From positions 47,101,986 through 47,165,985 of the forward strand of contig NC_084598.1 in the NCBI RefSeq assembly GCF_033807715.1: 64,000 nt of DNA, read 5' to 3'. Positions 1 through 10,679 of this stretch are shown here, in pieces. Source of the stretch: Cololabis saira (Eukaryota; Chordata; Actinopteri; Beloniformes; Belonidae). The translations under genes were made by a program, and so were the position numbers. The stretch's first letter is position 1; every line of letters begins with the position of its first letter. The notes below the pieces were generated by a model. The model did no database searches and had not been told where the DNA came from. It saw nothing but the letters and a program-made list of their open reading frames with translations.

Positions 1-2720
1 CAGCAGATCAAAGCAAAAGTTAAAATAGACTCAATAAAAGATGAATAAAACATTTTAAGAAGCTTCTTATCGACGTTAAAACACCTCAGTTTTCTCAGAT
101 AAAACAATCTTTGATTTGCCTTCCTACAGATAGCGTCTGAGTTGATTCCAAAAGACAGTTTGTTGTCCACGATGGTGCCTAAATACTTGTACTGGCTGAC
201 AACTTCCACTGCTGTGCCTTTAAGAAAGGTTTGAGTTGTGACAGGCGGATTCTTCCGAAAATCAAGAATCATGTCCTTTGTTTTTGACAAATTGAGTTGC
301 AGGTAGGAGTTATCACACCATCTAACAAAATAATCAAGGACAGGTCCATGGCCCACCTCCTGGTCCTGCAAGAGGCTGACAATCACGGAGTCATCAGCAA
401 ATTTGATTATAAACCTTGACTCGAACATGCTCTTACAATCATTGGTGTAGAGCATGAACAGTAGAGGTGACAGGACACACCCCTGGGGCGAGCCTGTGGA
501 ACACAGCAGAGAATCAGACAGGGTTTCATTGACACGAGTTCTCTGCGGCCTCATAGTCAGAAAGTCGACTAACCAACATATGGTTCCCAAATCAATGCTG
601 GGTATTTTTGACAGCCTTTGAGCAAGAATATGAGGCTGCATGCAGTTAAAAGCTGATGAAAAATCAGCAAAGCATAGGCGTGCATGTGTTTTCCTACCCT
701 CCAGGTGCCTGACAACAAAATTCAACAGTGTTGCCACAGCATCCTCCACCCCTTTCCTGGGTTGATAGGCAAATTGGAGTGGATCAAGAATTATCTGTGT
801 CACAGAGAGCAAGCTTTTTTTCACCATGCGCTCAAAACTCTTCATCACCACTGAGGTGAGGGCCACAGGACGATAATCATTCAGTGTCTTTGGTGATGAT
901 ACCTTCGCCACTGGGACAATAATGGACTCTTTCCACAATGAGGGGACTTTATTCAGTGACAAGGACCACTGAAAGATATATGTGAAGATACCACTTAAGA
1001 ATGGGGCACAGCATTTAAGTAGTCGACCACTGATACCATCAGGCCCATGACTTTTCTTAGCGTTGGTCTTTTCAAAAGTGCTCCAGACAGTGGTTTCATC
1101 TATCTGAATCTGACTGCTTACTGGAGCAGCCCTGAATACAGACAGTTCATCAGAAAAATCATTTGAGTCAAATCTCAGATAGAACTGATTTAGTTCTTTT
1201 GCCAGGGTAAGATCAGATTTATCAGCATAAGACACTCTTTTTTTCTTATCCTGGATTCCCACCATAGACTTGATTCCTTTCCAAGCAGAGCGAGAATCAC
1301 CACTCCTCAGTTCATCTTGTACCTTGTTCTTGTACTTCATTTTGGCAAGCCTAATTTCACTTCTGACCAACCTTTGGGCTTCCCTTTGTTCTGCGATGTC
1401 TCCCTGATGATAAGCTATTTTTTTCCTATTAAGGGCATTTTTGAGGGATTTACTAACCCAAGGCTTATTATTTGGATAGATTGTAATTGTCTTTCTAGGG
1501 ATAATCATCTCCTCACAAAAAGTAATGTAGCTCACCACAGTATGGGTCAGCTCATCTAAACTGGTACAAGTGTCTTTAAAAACATCCCAGTTTGTATTAT
1601 GCAAGCAACCATTCAGTTCACGAACAGCATCCTCTGTCCACAAAGCAACCTCTTTGCGCTCAACTTTGCCCCTCTTAAGAACTGGCTGGTAAACTGGAGC
1701 AAGCAGGACACAGTTGTGGTCAGAAGAGCCAAGTGGAGCAAGTAGAAAAGATTTATAGGCCCCCTTTATAGTGCCATAGCACAAATCCAGTGTTTTACCA
1801 TGTCGTGTTGAACATTTAACATACTGGTACAGATGCCCAAGATGCTGACTCAGGCTGCAAGTGTTAAAATCACCAAGGATAAAATGTGGGGCATCAGGAC
1901 AAATACTTTGCAATCTGTGCACAAGTTTAGCAATGGTGGATGCTGCTTCTGCCATGTTAGCTCTGGGATGTATATACACCACTGTTAAGAACACCTGCGG
2001 AATTTCCCGTGGCAGATAAAATGGTCGCAGTGAGACAGATAAGAGTTCAATGTGGGGACTACATACAGATTCTCTTATTTGGATAGTCTTGCACCAGCGA
2101 GAATTAACATACAAGCACACGCCCCCTCCCAGTGATTTGCCGGAGATCTGTGCGTCACGATCAAGCCTATACGGCTGACCAAAACCGTCAATTTCAAAAT
2201 CCTTATTCTGATCATAATCTTTAAGCCAAGTCTCAGTTAGAGCGATCACACAGGCGTTCTTATAGTCTGTGATATGCTTCACATTCGCCTGAAGTTCATC
2301 CACTTTATTCCTCAAGGACCGCACGTTACCAAAGATAATCGAGGGAAGTGGTAAGCGGCGGAGTCCGAGTCTCCGCAGCCGCTGACGGACGCCTCCTCTC
2401 CGGCCTCGCTTCCTCGTTCGTACCGCTGTCACGCGCTGACAGGCTCCGGGTCTGTGGAGCGTTGTTTGCCTCGCTGCTGCCGATGTCAGCCTGTCCGGGC
2501 AAAAATCTCCATTCTGGTTCCTCCGGATCTCTGGCGGAATGCCATCAAGTGAGATCGACACCACTGAACTATTGCAGTGGATAAGAAAATCACGGCTGTA
2601 ACTGAGCCTGTAAGATCGGTTGCTCTCTTGGAAATTGACAGCCAAGGCAGCCATGGCAGACAGGTTCAGGAGAAAAACACCCATCAAATAATCCATGATG
2701 AGAAATAAAAAATAATCCAT
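1..2720 (-). CDS. LINE ORF2 (APE endonuclease + reverse transcriptase), runs off left edge
   Basis: The minus strand is open from an ATG at 2720-2718 to the window edge, about 906 codons without a stop in my reading. Order: a basic N-terminal stretch, the apurinic-type endonuclease start (NVRSLRNKVDEL, then TETWL, GDFN and SDHN signatures), a linker, and the reverse transcriptase with PDGISG, a DYRPVAL block, FADFSSAFN (motif A), GSPQGCVLSPLLF (motif B) and KFADDSVIV (motif C, about 390-410). It belongs to the jockey/CR1/L2/Rex1 group of non-LTR retrotransposons common in teleosts; I cannot fix the clade. It lies antisense in the myt1 intron before the first exon in the window. The C-terminus and 3' UTR are outside the window. 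An uninterrupted frame suggests a fairly young copy. Confidence 0.85.
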   Translation of the reverse strand, partial: MDYFLFLIMDYLMGVFLLNLSAMAALAVNFQESNRSYRLSYSRDFLIHCNSSVVSISLDGIPPEIRRNQNGDFCPDRLTSAAARQTTLHRPGACQRVTAVRTRKRGRRGGVRQRLRRLGLRRLPLPSIIFGNVRSLRNKVDELQANVKHITDYKNACVIALTETWLKDYDQNKDFEIDGFGQPYRLDRDAQISGKSLGGGVCLYVNSRWCKTIQIRESVCSPHIELLSVSLRPFYLPREIPQVFLTVVYIHPRANMAEAASTIAKLVHRLQSICPDAPHFILGDFNTCSLSQHLGHLYQYVKCSTRHGKTLDLCYGTIKGAYKSFLLAPLGSSDHNCVLLAPVYQPVLKRGKVERKEVALWTEDAVRELNGCLHNTNWDVFKDTCTSLDELTHTVVSYITFCEEMIIPRKTITIYPNNKPWVSKSLKNALNRKKIAYHQGDIAEQREAQRLVRSEIRLAKMKYKNKVQDELRSGDSRSAWKGIKSMVGIQDKKKRVSYADKSDLTLAKELNQFYLRFDSNDFSDELSVFRAAPVSSQIQIDETTVWSTFEKTNAKKSHGPDGISGRLLKCCAPFLSGIFTYIFQWSLSLNKVPSLWKESIIVPVAKVSSPKTLNDYRPVALTSVVMKSFERMVKKSLLSVTQIILDPLQFAYQPRKGVEDAVATLLNFVVRHLEGRKTHARLCFADFSSAFNCMQPHILAQRLSKIPSIDLGTICWLVDFLTMRPQRTRVNETLSDSLLCSTGSPQGCVLSPLLFMLYTNDCKSMFESRFIIKFADDSVIVSLLQDQEVGHGPVLDYFVRWCDNSYLQLNLSKTKDMILDFRKNPPVTTQTFLKGTAVEVVSQYKYLGTIVDNKLSFGINSDAICRKANQRLFYLRKLRCFNVDKKLLKMFYSSFIESILTFALIC

Positions 2721-2850
2721 GATGAAAATTACAAAAAAATAAAGCAGCCAGTATTACAAATAAACAGGCTGTTCAACTTTCCCACGTAAAACACTCAATC
2801 ACTCTCACACACTGCAGCTGCATGTCGCCATGTCCAGCGCCAGTCCCCTT
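2721..2850 (-). other. Presumed 5' flank/UTR of the left-edge LINE
   Basis: This short AT-rich stretch lies between the LINE ATG and the 10-bp minisatellite. It probably holds the 5' UTR of the antisense LINE. The element's 5' boundary and any target duplication could not be identified. Confidence 0.35.
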
Positions 2851-3720
2851 GCCTCTCCTAGCATCACCTAGCTTCACCTAGCATCACCTAGCTTCACCTA
2901 GCCTCACCTAGCATCACCTAGCGTCACCTAGCTTCACCTAGCATCACCTAGCATCACCTAGCTTCACCTAGCTTCACCTAGCATCACCTAGCATCACCTA
3001 GCTTCACCTAGCATCCCCTAGCATCACCTAGCATCACCTAGCTTCACCTAGCTTCACCTAGCTTCACCTAGCTTCACCTAGCCTCACCTAGCATCACCTA
3101 GCTTCACCTAGCATCACCTAGCTTCACCTAGCATCACCTAGCTTCACCTAGCCTCACCTAGCATCACCTAGCTTCACCTAGAATCACCTAGCTTCACCTA
3201 GCGTCACCTAGCTTCACCTAGCTTCACCTAGCGTCACCTAGAATCACCTAGCTTCACCTAGCGTCACCTAGCCTCACCTAGCATCACCTAGCTTCACCTA
3301 GAATCACCTAGCTTCACCTAGCGTCACCTAGCTTCACCTAGCTTCACCTAGCGTCACCTAGCCTCTCCTAGCATCACCTAGCGTCACCTAGCCTCTCCTA
3401 GCATCAATAGCTTCACCTAGCTTCACCTAGCTTCACCTAGCGTCACCTAGCCTCACCTAGCGTCACCTAGCTTCACCTAGCCTCTCCTAGCATCAATAGC
3501 TTCACCTAGCTTCACCTAGCTTCACCTAGTGTCACCTAGCATCACCTAGCGTCACCTAGCATCCCCTAGCTTCACCTAGCGTCACCTAGCTTCACCTAGC
3601 CTCTCCTAGCATCAATAGCTTCACCTAGCTTCACCTAGCTTCACCTAGTGTCACCTAGCATCACCTAGCATCACCTAGCATCCCCTAGCTTCACCTAGCG
3701 TCACCTAGCTTCACCTAGCG
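2851..3720. repeat. 10-bp minisatellite GCNTCACCTA
   Basis: About 87 tandem copies of a 10-bp unit (GCTTCACCTA, GCATCACCTA, GCGTCACCTA, GCCTCACCTA, with occasional GCCTCTCCTA). Three matching 'CCTCTCCTAGCATCAATAG' interruptions near 3400, 3485 and 3605 suggest a higher-order duplication. The array ends 15 bases before the 3' splice site at 3735, so the pyrimidine-rich unit lies in the branch-point/polypyrimidine zone of the next exon. Confidence 0.97.
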
Positions 3721-3735
3721 TCTGTCTGTCCTCAG

Positions 3736-3929
3736 CGTCCTCGGCTGTCCCATCGTGAAGAAGAGGAAGCTGGAAGAGGCCGAAGCCGAAGAAAACACGT
3801 CCACGGCGAAGAGGAAGAACCAGCCGTCCAGACGGATGGAGGAGGACGGAGACTCGGCGGAGGAGACGAGAGACGAGGAAGAGGAGGAGACGAAGAACGA
3901 AGGAGGAGGAGCCACAGAATCAACCAAAC
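3736..3929 (+). CDS. myt1: myt1 exon: C-terminal half of zinc finger 1 and nuclear-basic linker
   Basis: The acceptor TGTCCTCAG ends at 3735 and the donor GTGAGT starts at 3930. The exon enters in phase 2 (the C completes an AGC Ser codon) and encodes VLGCPIVKKRKLEEAEAEE and an acidic tail ending ATESTK. The Cys of LGCP is the last zinc ligand of finger 1, whose first three ligands lie in an exon upstream of the window. KKRKLE is a plausible nuclear localisation signal. The exon leaves in phase 1. Confidence 0.93.
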
Positions 3930-4820
3930 GTGAGTGTGTTTACTGGGACTGAAAACAGGTCCACAGATGTTCCTGAGAGGGGAGGGTTAGTGGGGGCAGA
4001 GTCACCTTGTTTACATTCCACCAGGGAGATTGTGACCAGAGCGATCGGCCAAACCGCCCTGTCAAGGCCAGATTATAGAATCAACAATTATATTGAAAAC
4101 AGACAGACTCAGTACTTCAGTCTCTGGTTCATCAATGGCGACTCCAAACAGACAAATTTGTGATCAATTCCCACCAAGCCGAGCTTCCAACTTCTCCAAG
4201 GTCTTATCCATCTTACCAATGAGCTCAAAGACGCCGCCAGCCTGAGATTCTGTTCAAGAATCATCCAGTTTACGGCTTTGCTCCACCAACGTTAAAGTCT
4301 GAGTGTTGATCACCTTGCTTGATCCTTCAGCCACGTCCGGCAGCTCTGAAAGAACCAGAACAGCTGTCGACGACTTACGCGTTTGTCGGTAGACCAGGAA
4401 TCCCCCTCCTCCGATCAGGAGAAATCCTGCTATCATAAATCCAATTATGAAGCATCTTCAACGTCCTCGACAGACAGAATCACCAAACACAACGGTTTCC
4501 AGTATTTGTAGGAATCCATTGTGTATCCAGTAAAAAACATCCCATCGGGGCAGGAGGGCTCCCTTACCCCCTGACTTCTGGTTGTGCTGAGAGACCAGTT
4601 AATCAATTCCATGATTGTAGAGTTTGGGAGGAGTGAAAAGAAGAGACTCTGAAGACGAGACAGGACAAAAGCAGTAGCAGGGCAGATAGATAAGGGAGAG
4701 GAGCAGAAAAGCGTCCGCCTTCGTTGAGAGCCGGAAGAAGAAGAACAATGGAAACATTGTTGCTTCCCTGACGTGGAATGATCTGCTGTGATGAGGCTTT
4801 AGAATAGAACCCATGGTATA
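3930..4820. other. Intronic sequence of unknown origin with a short minus-strand ORF
   Basis: About 0.9 kb of non-tandem sequence. The first 110 bases (about 3955-4060) resemble 50517-50600, sharing TCCACAGATGTTCCTG and CCAGGGAGATTGTGACCAGA, so at least part is a dispersed repeat. On the minus strand a 60-codon frame (4254-4436) begins with a hydrophobic run rich in Gly (FLLIGGGGFLVY) that could be a membrane segment. I do not recognise it. It may be a decayed transposon gene or chance. Confidence 0.4.
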
Positions 4821-5079
4821 AGCTCATTATAGCACAGTTAACAACCAATCAGATCATTATACCACAGTTAATAACCAATCAGATCATTATACCACAGTTA
4901 ACAACCAATCAGATCATTATACCACAGTTAACAACCAATCAGATCATTATAGCACAGTTAACAACCAATCAGATCATTATACCACAGTTAACAACCAATC
5001 AGATCATTATACCACAGTTAACAACCAATCAGATCATTATACCACAGTTAATAACCAATCAGATCATTATACCACAGTT
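4821..5079. repeat. 30-bp minisatellite, left part (split by a LINE)
   Basis: Tandem copies of a 30-bp unit with core AACCAATCAGATCATTATAC followed by CACAGTTAAC. It contains an inverted-CCAAT-like ATTGG on the minus strand. The same array resumes at 6792 after a LINE insertion, showing the LINE is younger than the array. Confidence 0.95.
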
Positions 5080-6791
5080 TTTGTTTTTTTATTTTGGATC
5101 CCCATTAGCGGACGCAAAACGCCAACTAGTCTTCCTGGGGTCCATTAAAATTAAAATACATTCATACAACAGCACAACTACACATATACACACTTAACTA
5201 AATACATAAGTAATTACAATTACATCACTCCATTAACCCCCCCCCCTCATCCCACCCACATCATTACACCAGCTACATCACTGCAGTGGCAATCACCACA
5301 ACCTGCAACTACATTGAGCTGTATTTTCCACACAATAAATCACGAAATGTATATTACAAAATGTATATCAAACATATATATTAACCATTGTTTGTGTCTG
5401 TACCCAAAAATAACCTTTTTAGTTGCTTTTTGAAACTGTCTCTGCTTGCTGCATTAGTTATGGTAAATGCCAACCTGTTCCAGTGTGAGATGGCCCTGTA
5501 CATACAAGTTCTTTTCATTGCATTTGATCTTGGTAATGGAATAGAAATATGACCCCAGCTAACTTGTCTTGTCCTGTGCTCATGTCTGTTTTGGGAAAAG
5601 GTTATTTTTGAGTACAGGCAGTTTGGTTGTTTCGACACAGTTATATTCCTGAATAATGTTAGTAAATTGTGTGTTAATCTGTCCTCTACTTTCATCCAAG
5701 CAAGATCACTATGCATTTGGTCAACAGCCTTTCTCAAAGAACACCCAAGTGCAAGGCGAGCTGCTCTGTTCTGCACTATCTGAAGTTTGTTTATATTTTT
5801 TTTCGCTGCACTTGACCAGATAGCTGAGCAGTAGTCAAGGTGTGATAATACCAAAGTTTGAATAACCTGTCGGAGTGTAATTGGTGTTAATAAAGAGGAG
5901 TATCTTCTAATCATGGATATACCTTTCCCCATTTTGCCTGTTATCTTGTCTGTGTGAATCTGCCACGACAGATGTTCATCAAGAAGTATTCCAAGAAGTT
6001 TAGCTTCAGTGACCTGTTCTATACACCTGCCGTTCATGGATATTTTTAATTGGTTTTGGCTTTTTAAAGCATGGTTTGAGCCAAAAACAATGCATTTAGT
6101 TTTTACTACATTTAAAATCAATTTGTTTTCGGTTACCCATGCCAAAATTGATTTCAGGTCATTTTCCAGCAACACATTCAGCTCATCCATCTTGTTTGAT
6201 GACATATAGACTGTGGAGTCATCGGCAAACATGGCTATACTAGCTTTACTGAGGACAAGTGGCATATCATTGGTAAAAATAGAATAGAGCAATGGACCCA
6301 AACAACTTCCCTGTGGGACTCCACACAGTACTGCCTTTACTGCAGAACAACTACCATTAAAGTAGACAGTTTGTGTTCTATTTGATAGATAGCTCCGCAT
6401 CCAATTAAGAGTCCCCTTATTAAAACCATAAGCAGCCAGTTTCCTTAAGAGCATTTTGTGATCAATCAAGTCAAATGCCGCACTAAAATCGAGAAGAACA
6501 GCACCCACAATCCTTTTCTTGTCTATCTCACTCATCCACTGATCGGTCATCTGCATTAAGGCAGTACTCGTGGAGTGATCTTTTTTGTAAGCATGTTGAA
6601 ATTCAGAGTTTAGTTTGTTAATAGAAAAATACAATGACATCTGGTCAAACACAATTCTCTCCATGAGCTTGCTTAGCACTGGAAGAATGCTGATAGGACG
6701 GCTATTAGCGCCTGAAAACATGTCCTTCTTGTTTTTGGGTAGTGGTATGACTTTTGCAGCTTTCCAACCAATGGTTGGAAAGCTGCTGTTC
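5080..6791 (-). mobile_element. 5'-truncated LINE inserted in the 30-bp array
   Basis: The 3' end lies on the left (T-rich run then the fish LINE tail TTGGATCCCCATTAGCGGAC) and the truncated 5' end on the right. The flanks are the same minisatellite, and CAGTT appears on both sides (5075-5079 and 6792-6796), consistent with a short target-site duplication. The body holds the reverse transcriptase and C-terminal domain only. It belongs to the jockey/CR1/L2-like group by RT motifs; the exact family is not resolved. Confidence 0.85.
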
Positions 6792-6805
6792 CAGTTAACA
6801 ACCAA
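5381..6805 (-). CDS. LINE reverse transcriptase, N-terminally truncated
   Basis: A frame of 474 codons whose first few residues come from the flanking repeat, so the apparent start is not native. It has RT motifs ANSRPISILPVLSK, LLDFSAAFDLIDH (motif A), CGVPQGSCLGPLLYSIF (motif B) and AMFADDSTVYMSS (motif C), then the usual C-terminal region (LSHLDYCSAIWSS, LQIVQNRAARL). The endonuclease half is missing because of 5' truncation on insertion. The rest is undamaged, so the copy is recent, but it cannot be autonomous. Confidence 0.9.
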   Translation of the reverse strand: MVVNWNSSFPTIGWKAAKVIPLPKNKKDMFSGANSRPISILPVLSKLMERIVFDQMSLYFSINKLNSEFQHAYKKDHSTSTALMQMTDQWMSEIDKKRIVGAVLLDFSAAFDLIDHKMLLRKLAAYGFNKGTLNWMRSYLSNRTQTVYFNGSCSAVKAVLCGVPQGSCLGPLLYSIFTNDMPLVLSKASIAMFADDSTVYMSSNKMDELNVLLENDLKSILAWVTENKLILNVVKTKCIVFGSNHALKSQNQLKISMNGRCIEQVTEAKLLGILLDEHLSWQIHTDKITGKMGKGISMIRRYSSLLTPITLRQVIQTLVLSHLDYCSAIWSSAAKKNINKLQIVQNRAARLALGCSLRKAVDQMHSDLAWMKVEDRLTHNLLTLFRNITVSKQPNCLYSKITFSQNRHEHRTRQVSWGHISIPLPRSNAMKRTCMYRAISHWNRLAFTITNAASRDSFKKQLKRLFLGTDTNNG

Positions 6806-7205
6806 TCAGATCATTATACCACAGTTAACAACCAATCAGATCATTATACCACAGTTAACAACCAATCAGATCATTATAGCACAGTTAACAACCAATCAGA
6901 TCATTATACCACAGTTAACAACCAATCAGATCATTATAGCACAGTTAACAACCAATCAGATCATTATACCACAGTTAACAACCAATCAGATCATTATACC
7001 ACAGTTAACAACCAATCAGATCATTATACCACAGTTAACAACCAATCAGATCATTATACCACAGTTAACAACCAATCAGATCATTATACCATAGTTAACA
7101 ACCAATCAGATCATTATACCACAGTTAACAACCAATCAGATCATTATACCACAGTTAACAACCAATCAGATCATTATACCACAGTTAACAACCAATCAGA
7201 TCATT
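6792..7205. repeat. 30-bp minisatellite, right part
   Basis: About 14 further copies of the 30-bp unit seen at 4821-5079. Copies are nearly identical (variants ACCACAG/AGCACAG), which implies recent homogenisation. Unique intron follows from 7206 to the next acceptor. Confidence 0.95.
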
Positions 7206-7364
7206 GGCCGCCGGGGTTACTGCAGCCAACAGCGAAGCCGACACGGGAGCGAGCAAGGACTCCTAACTTCTTTGCGGCTAACGCTACTTAGCACGTTAGG
7301 CCACTCCGACTCCTTGGTAATCTCATGTGTTAAACAGTTTCTTCTTCTTCTTCTCCCTCTGCAG

Positions 7365-8053
7365 CGGTCTGCTCACTAGAGACGACTGAAGAGACAGAGA
7401 TATCCGTTCTTCCAGACGGCGACGCCGAGAACCGAAGCGTCTCAGAGACCGAGAACAAACCAGGTTCCCAGGTGGAACCAGAACCAGAACCAGAACCGGA
7501 ACCAGAACCACAACCGGCCGGCGATCATCCAGACAAGACTCCAGAGACGAGGGCCGAGGAAGAGGAGGAGGAGGAGGAGGAGGAGGACCAGCCGTCAGAT
7601 CCTACTGCAGAGGAGACTGTGGTGACTGTGGACGAGCAGAGAGACGACGAGGAAGACGAGGCAGACGAAGACGAGGAAGAAGAAGAAGAAGAAGAGGAAG
7701 AAGAAGAGGAACAGGAAGTGACGGCTGTGGAAGAGAGAGAGTTAGGAAGACGGATCATGAGGCAGGAGAACTCGGACCACCAGTACACGAGCGGAGACTA
7801 CAACCTTCAGAACAAAGAGTCCAAACGGCGGCCGGAGGAAGAGGAGGAGGAGGAGGAGGAAGAGGAGGAAGAGGAAGAACAGGACGGAGGAGGAGAAGTG
7901 GGGACGCCGTACGACATGAGTCCGTCTACTCAGGGATCTGAAGCCGCCGTCGTGTCACTCAGGGAGGAAAAGGTCCGAGCCGAGGAAGAGGAGGACGAAG
8001 AGGAGAGAGAGGAAGAGGAGGATGAGAGGCAGGAGAAGGAGGACAGTGAAGTG
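7365..8053 (+). CDS. myt1: myt1 exon: acidic Glu-rich region
   Basis: The acceptor CCCTCTGCAG ends at 7364 and the donor GTACGT starts at 8054. It enters in phase 1 (C from the previous exon plus CG gives Pro) and leaves in phase 0. The 229 codons encode VCSLETTEETEISVLPDGD, an (EP)n run, then three long Glu/Asp tracts separated by ordinary sequence. The acidic region between fingers 1 and 2 is characteristic of Myt1 and Myt1l. The tracts are encoded by mixed GAG/GAA codons, so they are stable by selection or by unit slippage. The minus-strand Ser-rich frames here are shadows. Confidence 0.92.
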
Positions 8054-8092
8054 GTACGTTGTTATCTGGTTCAGTTATCCAAGAGTTATTAA

Positions 8093-8716
8093 CAATCCTC
8101 AGTTAAAGCTGCAAGCAGCGATGAACGGGCCCTCGCGCGTGCAATTTGCACCAATTAAGATCAAGGACTCAAAACTAAGTCCGATGACACCACCACGACT
8201 CTTTATGTCAACCTTTATATCAAATATCGACCAATCATAAGAGGGGGCGGGGCTTATTCACACCAATTATGGTCAAGGGATTCAAAACTAAGTCCGATGA
8301 CACCACCCACGACTCTTTATATCAAACCATTCAAAAGTTATGGCCGGAAATAGGAACTATGAAATATCGACCAATCAGGAGAAGGGGAGGGGCTAATTTG
8401 CACCAATGAAGGTCAAGTACTCAAAATCGAGTCCGATGACACCACCCACATGTCTTTATCACAACCCGTTCAAAAGTTATGGCAGAGAAAAGTATTCTAG
8501 GGGGCGCTGTTGAGCCGTTAGGCCACGCCCATTAATGCAAACCATGAAATATCACATTTATCACCAGGCCTGGCTTGGTGCAAAATTTGGTGACTTTTTG
8601 GGCACGTTTAGGTGGAAAAAAGGCCCTCATTTCATCAGAACAATAATAATAAGAAGAAAAAGAATTCCTACAGATACAATAGGGCCTTCGCACGTAAGTG
8701 CTCAGGCCCTAATAAT
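8093..8716. mobile_element. Dispersed fish repeat (GCTGCAAGCAGCGATGAAC family)
   Basis: It begins near AAGCTGCAAGCAGCGATGAAC, with GGGCCCTCGCG just inside, and ends with GGGCCTTCGCACG then CAGGCCCTAA, a layout I associate with an abundant non-coding teleost element. Inside are three related modules (near 8140, 8265, 8400) containing TCAAGGACTCAAAACTAAG-like text and ACACCAC-CACGACTCTTTAT. No coding capacity is visible. Confidence 0.55.
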
Positions 8717-9064
8717 TAATAAAATAGATTATTTATCAAATTGAATTATCAAAATGACTTAATCAAAACGGGGCACCACCTGACGTAATCAGGAAAATGA
8801 GAAGTAAACAGCAGAATCAGTCTAAGGTGAATTATTCTACAGAATAACAGTGGAGGGAGGAGAGAGTCCGAGCTCAGGCCTTTAAACCAGCAGTTTTACA
8901 AATATGTGTAAAATAAGAACAAACAACTTCTCTCATTCAAATTAATCAGAATTTATTTACACGAGTGTTAAAAAGATGGTAAAATAACACTTTGGATAAA
9001 TTCTGATGGCTAAACTACACAAAAACAACAACTAACTAACGTAAACGCAAAACTTCCGATCATC

Positions 9065-9067
<3 letters not shown>
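8717..9067. other. AT-rich intron without recognisable feature
   Basis: Ordinary AT-rich intronic sequence between a dispersed repeat and a (TG)n microsatellite. I see no exon-like frame or element termini. Confidence 0.6.
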
Positions 9068-9107
<40 letters not shown>

Positions 9108-9183
9108 CAGTATGTGTGTGTGTGTGTGTGTGTTTCAGTATGTGTGTGTGTGTGTGTTAGTATGTGTGTGTGTGTGTGTGTCA

Positions 9184-9282
<99 letters not shown>

Positions 9283-9381
9283 AGTATGTGTGTGTGTGTG
9301 TTTCAGTATGTGTGTGTGTGTGTGTGTCAGTATGTGTGTGTGTGTGTGTGTGTCAGTGTGTGTGTGTGTGTCAGTATGTGT

Positions 9382-9422
<41 letters not shown>

Positions 9423-9426
9423 AGTA

Positions 9427-9510
<84 letters not shown>
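9068..9510. repeat. (TG)n microsatellite with TCAGTA interruptions
   Basis: About 440 bp of TG dinucleotides broken at irregular intervals by TTTCAGTA or TCAGTA. The Cys/Val and His/Thr open frames over it are repeat artefacts. Confidence 0.98.
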
Positions 9511-9621
9511 ACATGACTCAAACTGGCTCGGGGGTTTTATGACCGAGTTTAGTGTGTGTGTGTGTGGGGGGGGGTTTAGTAGAAAAGATCAGCCGTTCCT
9601 CATCCGTGACTGTTTCATACA

Positions 9622-10336
9622 GCGCTTTCAACCGGCTTTCAACCGGCTTTCAACCGGCTTTCAACCGGCTTTCAACCTGCTTTCAACCTGCTTTCAACCG
9701 GCTTTCAACCGGCTTTCAACCGGCTTTCAACCTGCTTTCAACCGGCTTTCAACCGGCTTTCAACCTGCTTTCAACCTGCTTTCAACCGTCTTTCAACCTG
9801 CTTTCAACCGTCTTTCAACCGGCTTTCAACCGGCTTTCAACCGGCTTTCAACCGGCTTTCAACCTGCTTTCAACCGGCTTTCAACCGTCTTTCAACCTGC
9901 TTTCAACCGGGTTTCAACCGGCTTCCAACCTGCTTTCAACCTGCTTTCAACCTGCTTTCAACCGTCTTTCAACCGGCTTTCAACCGGCTTTCAACCTGCT
10001 TTCAACCGGCTTTCAACCGTCTTTCAACCGGCTTTCAACCGGCTTTCAACCTGCTTTCAACCGGCTTTCAACCGGCTTTCAACCGGCTTTCAACCTGCTT
10101 TCAACCGGCTTTCAACCGGCTTTCAACCGGCTTTCAACCGGCTTTCAACCGGCTTTCAACCGCCTTTCAACCGCCTTTCAACCTGCTTTCAACCTGCTTT
10201 CAACCGGCTTTCAACCGGCTTTCAACCGGCTTTCAACCTGCTTTCAACCGGCTTTCAACCTGCTTTCAATCGGCTTTCAACCGGCTTTCAACCGGCTTTC
10301 AACCTGCTTTCAACCGGCTTTCAACCGGCTTTCAAC
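9622..10336. repeat. 11-bp minisatellite TTTCAACCGGC
   Basis: About 65 copies of an 11-bp unit alternating mainly between TTTCAACCGGC and TTTCAACCTGC. Because 11 is not a multiple of 3, all frames stay open and give long spurious Phe-Asn-Arg-Leu-Ser-Thr proteins. Unique sequence follows to the next exon. Confidence 0.98.
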
Positions 10337-10524
10337 GCGACTGACAGGAAGAGAATAGCAGCAGGGCATCCGACAAATGTTCAGCTCAAAACGCTGCGTC
10401 GCTGCGGCCAGTTAGGACAGTCCAATAGAAAATAAAGCAATGGAATTGATTTTGTCGCCGACGCTCGCTCGGCCTCCACTGTTCATATTATCACATAATC
10501 ACATAATTAACTGTGGCCCAACAG

Positions 10525-10644
10525 GTAGAAGAGGAGGAGGAGGACTCCAGCAAGGCCTCTCCGAGCACGGTGGTGATAGAAGTCCGGTCTGAGGATGACG
10601 ACGAGGAGGAAGAGGAAGAGGAGGAGGAAGAGGAAGATGAGGAG

Positions 10645-10679
<35 letters not shown>

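Noticed and set aside
9070..10435. Open frames of Cys-Val, His-Thr and Phe-Asn-Arg-Leu-Ser-Thr repeats
   Set aside because: Translations of (TG)n and an 11-bp minisatellite; no splice or start context.
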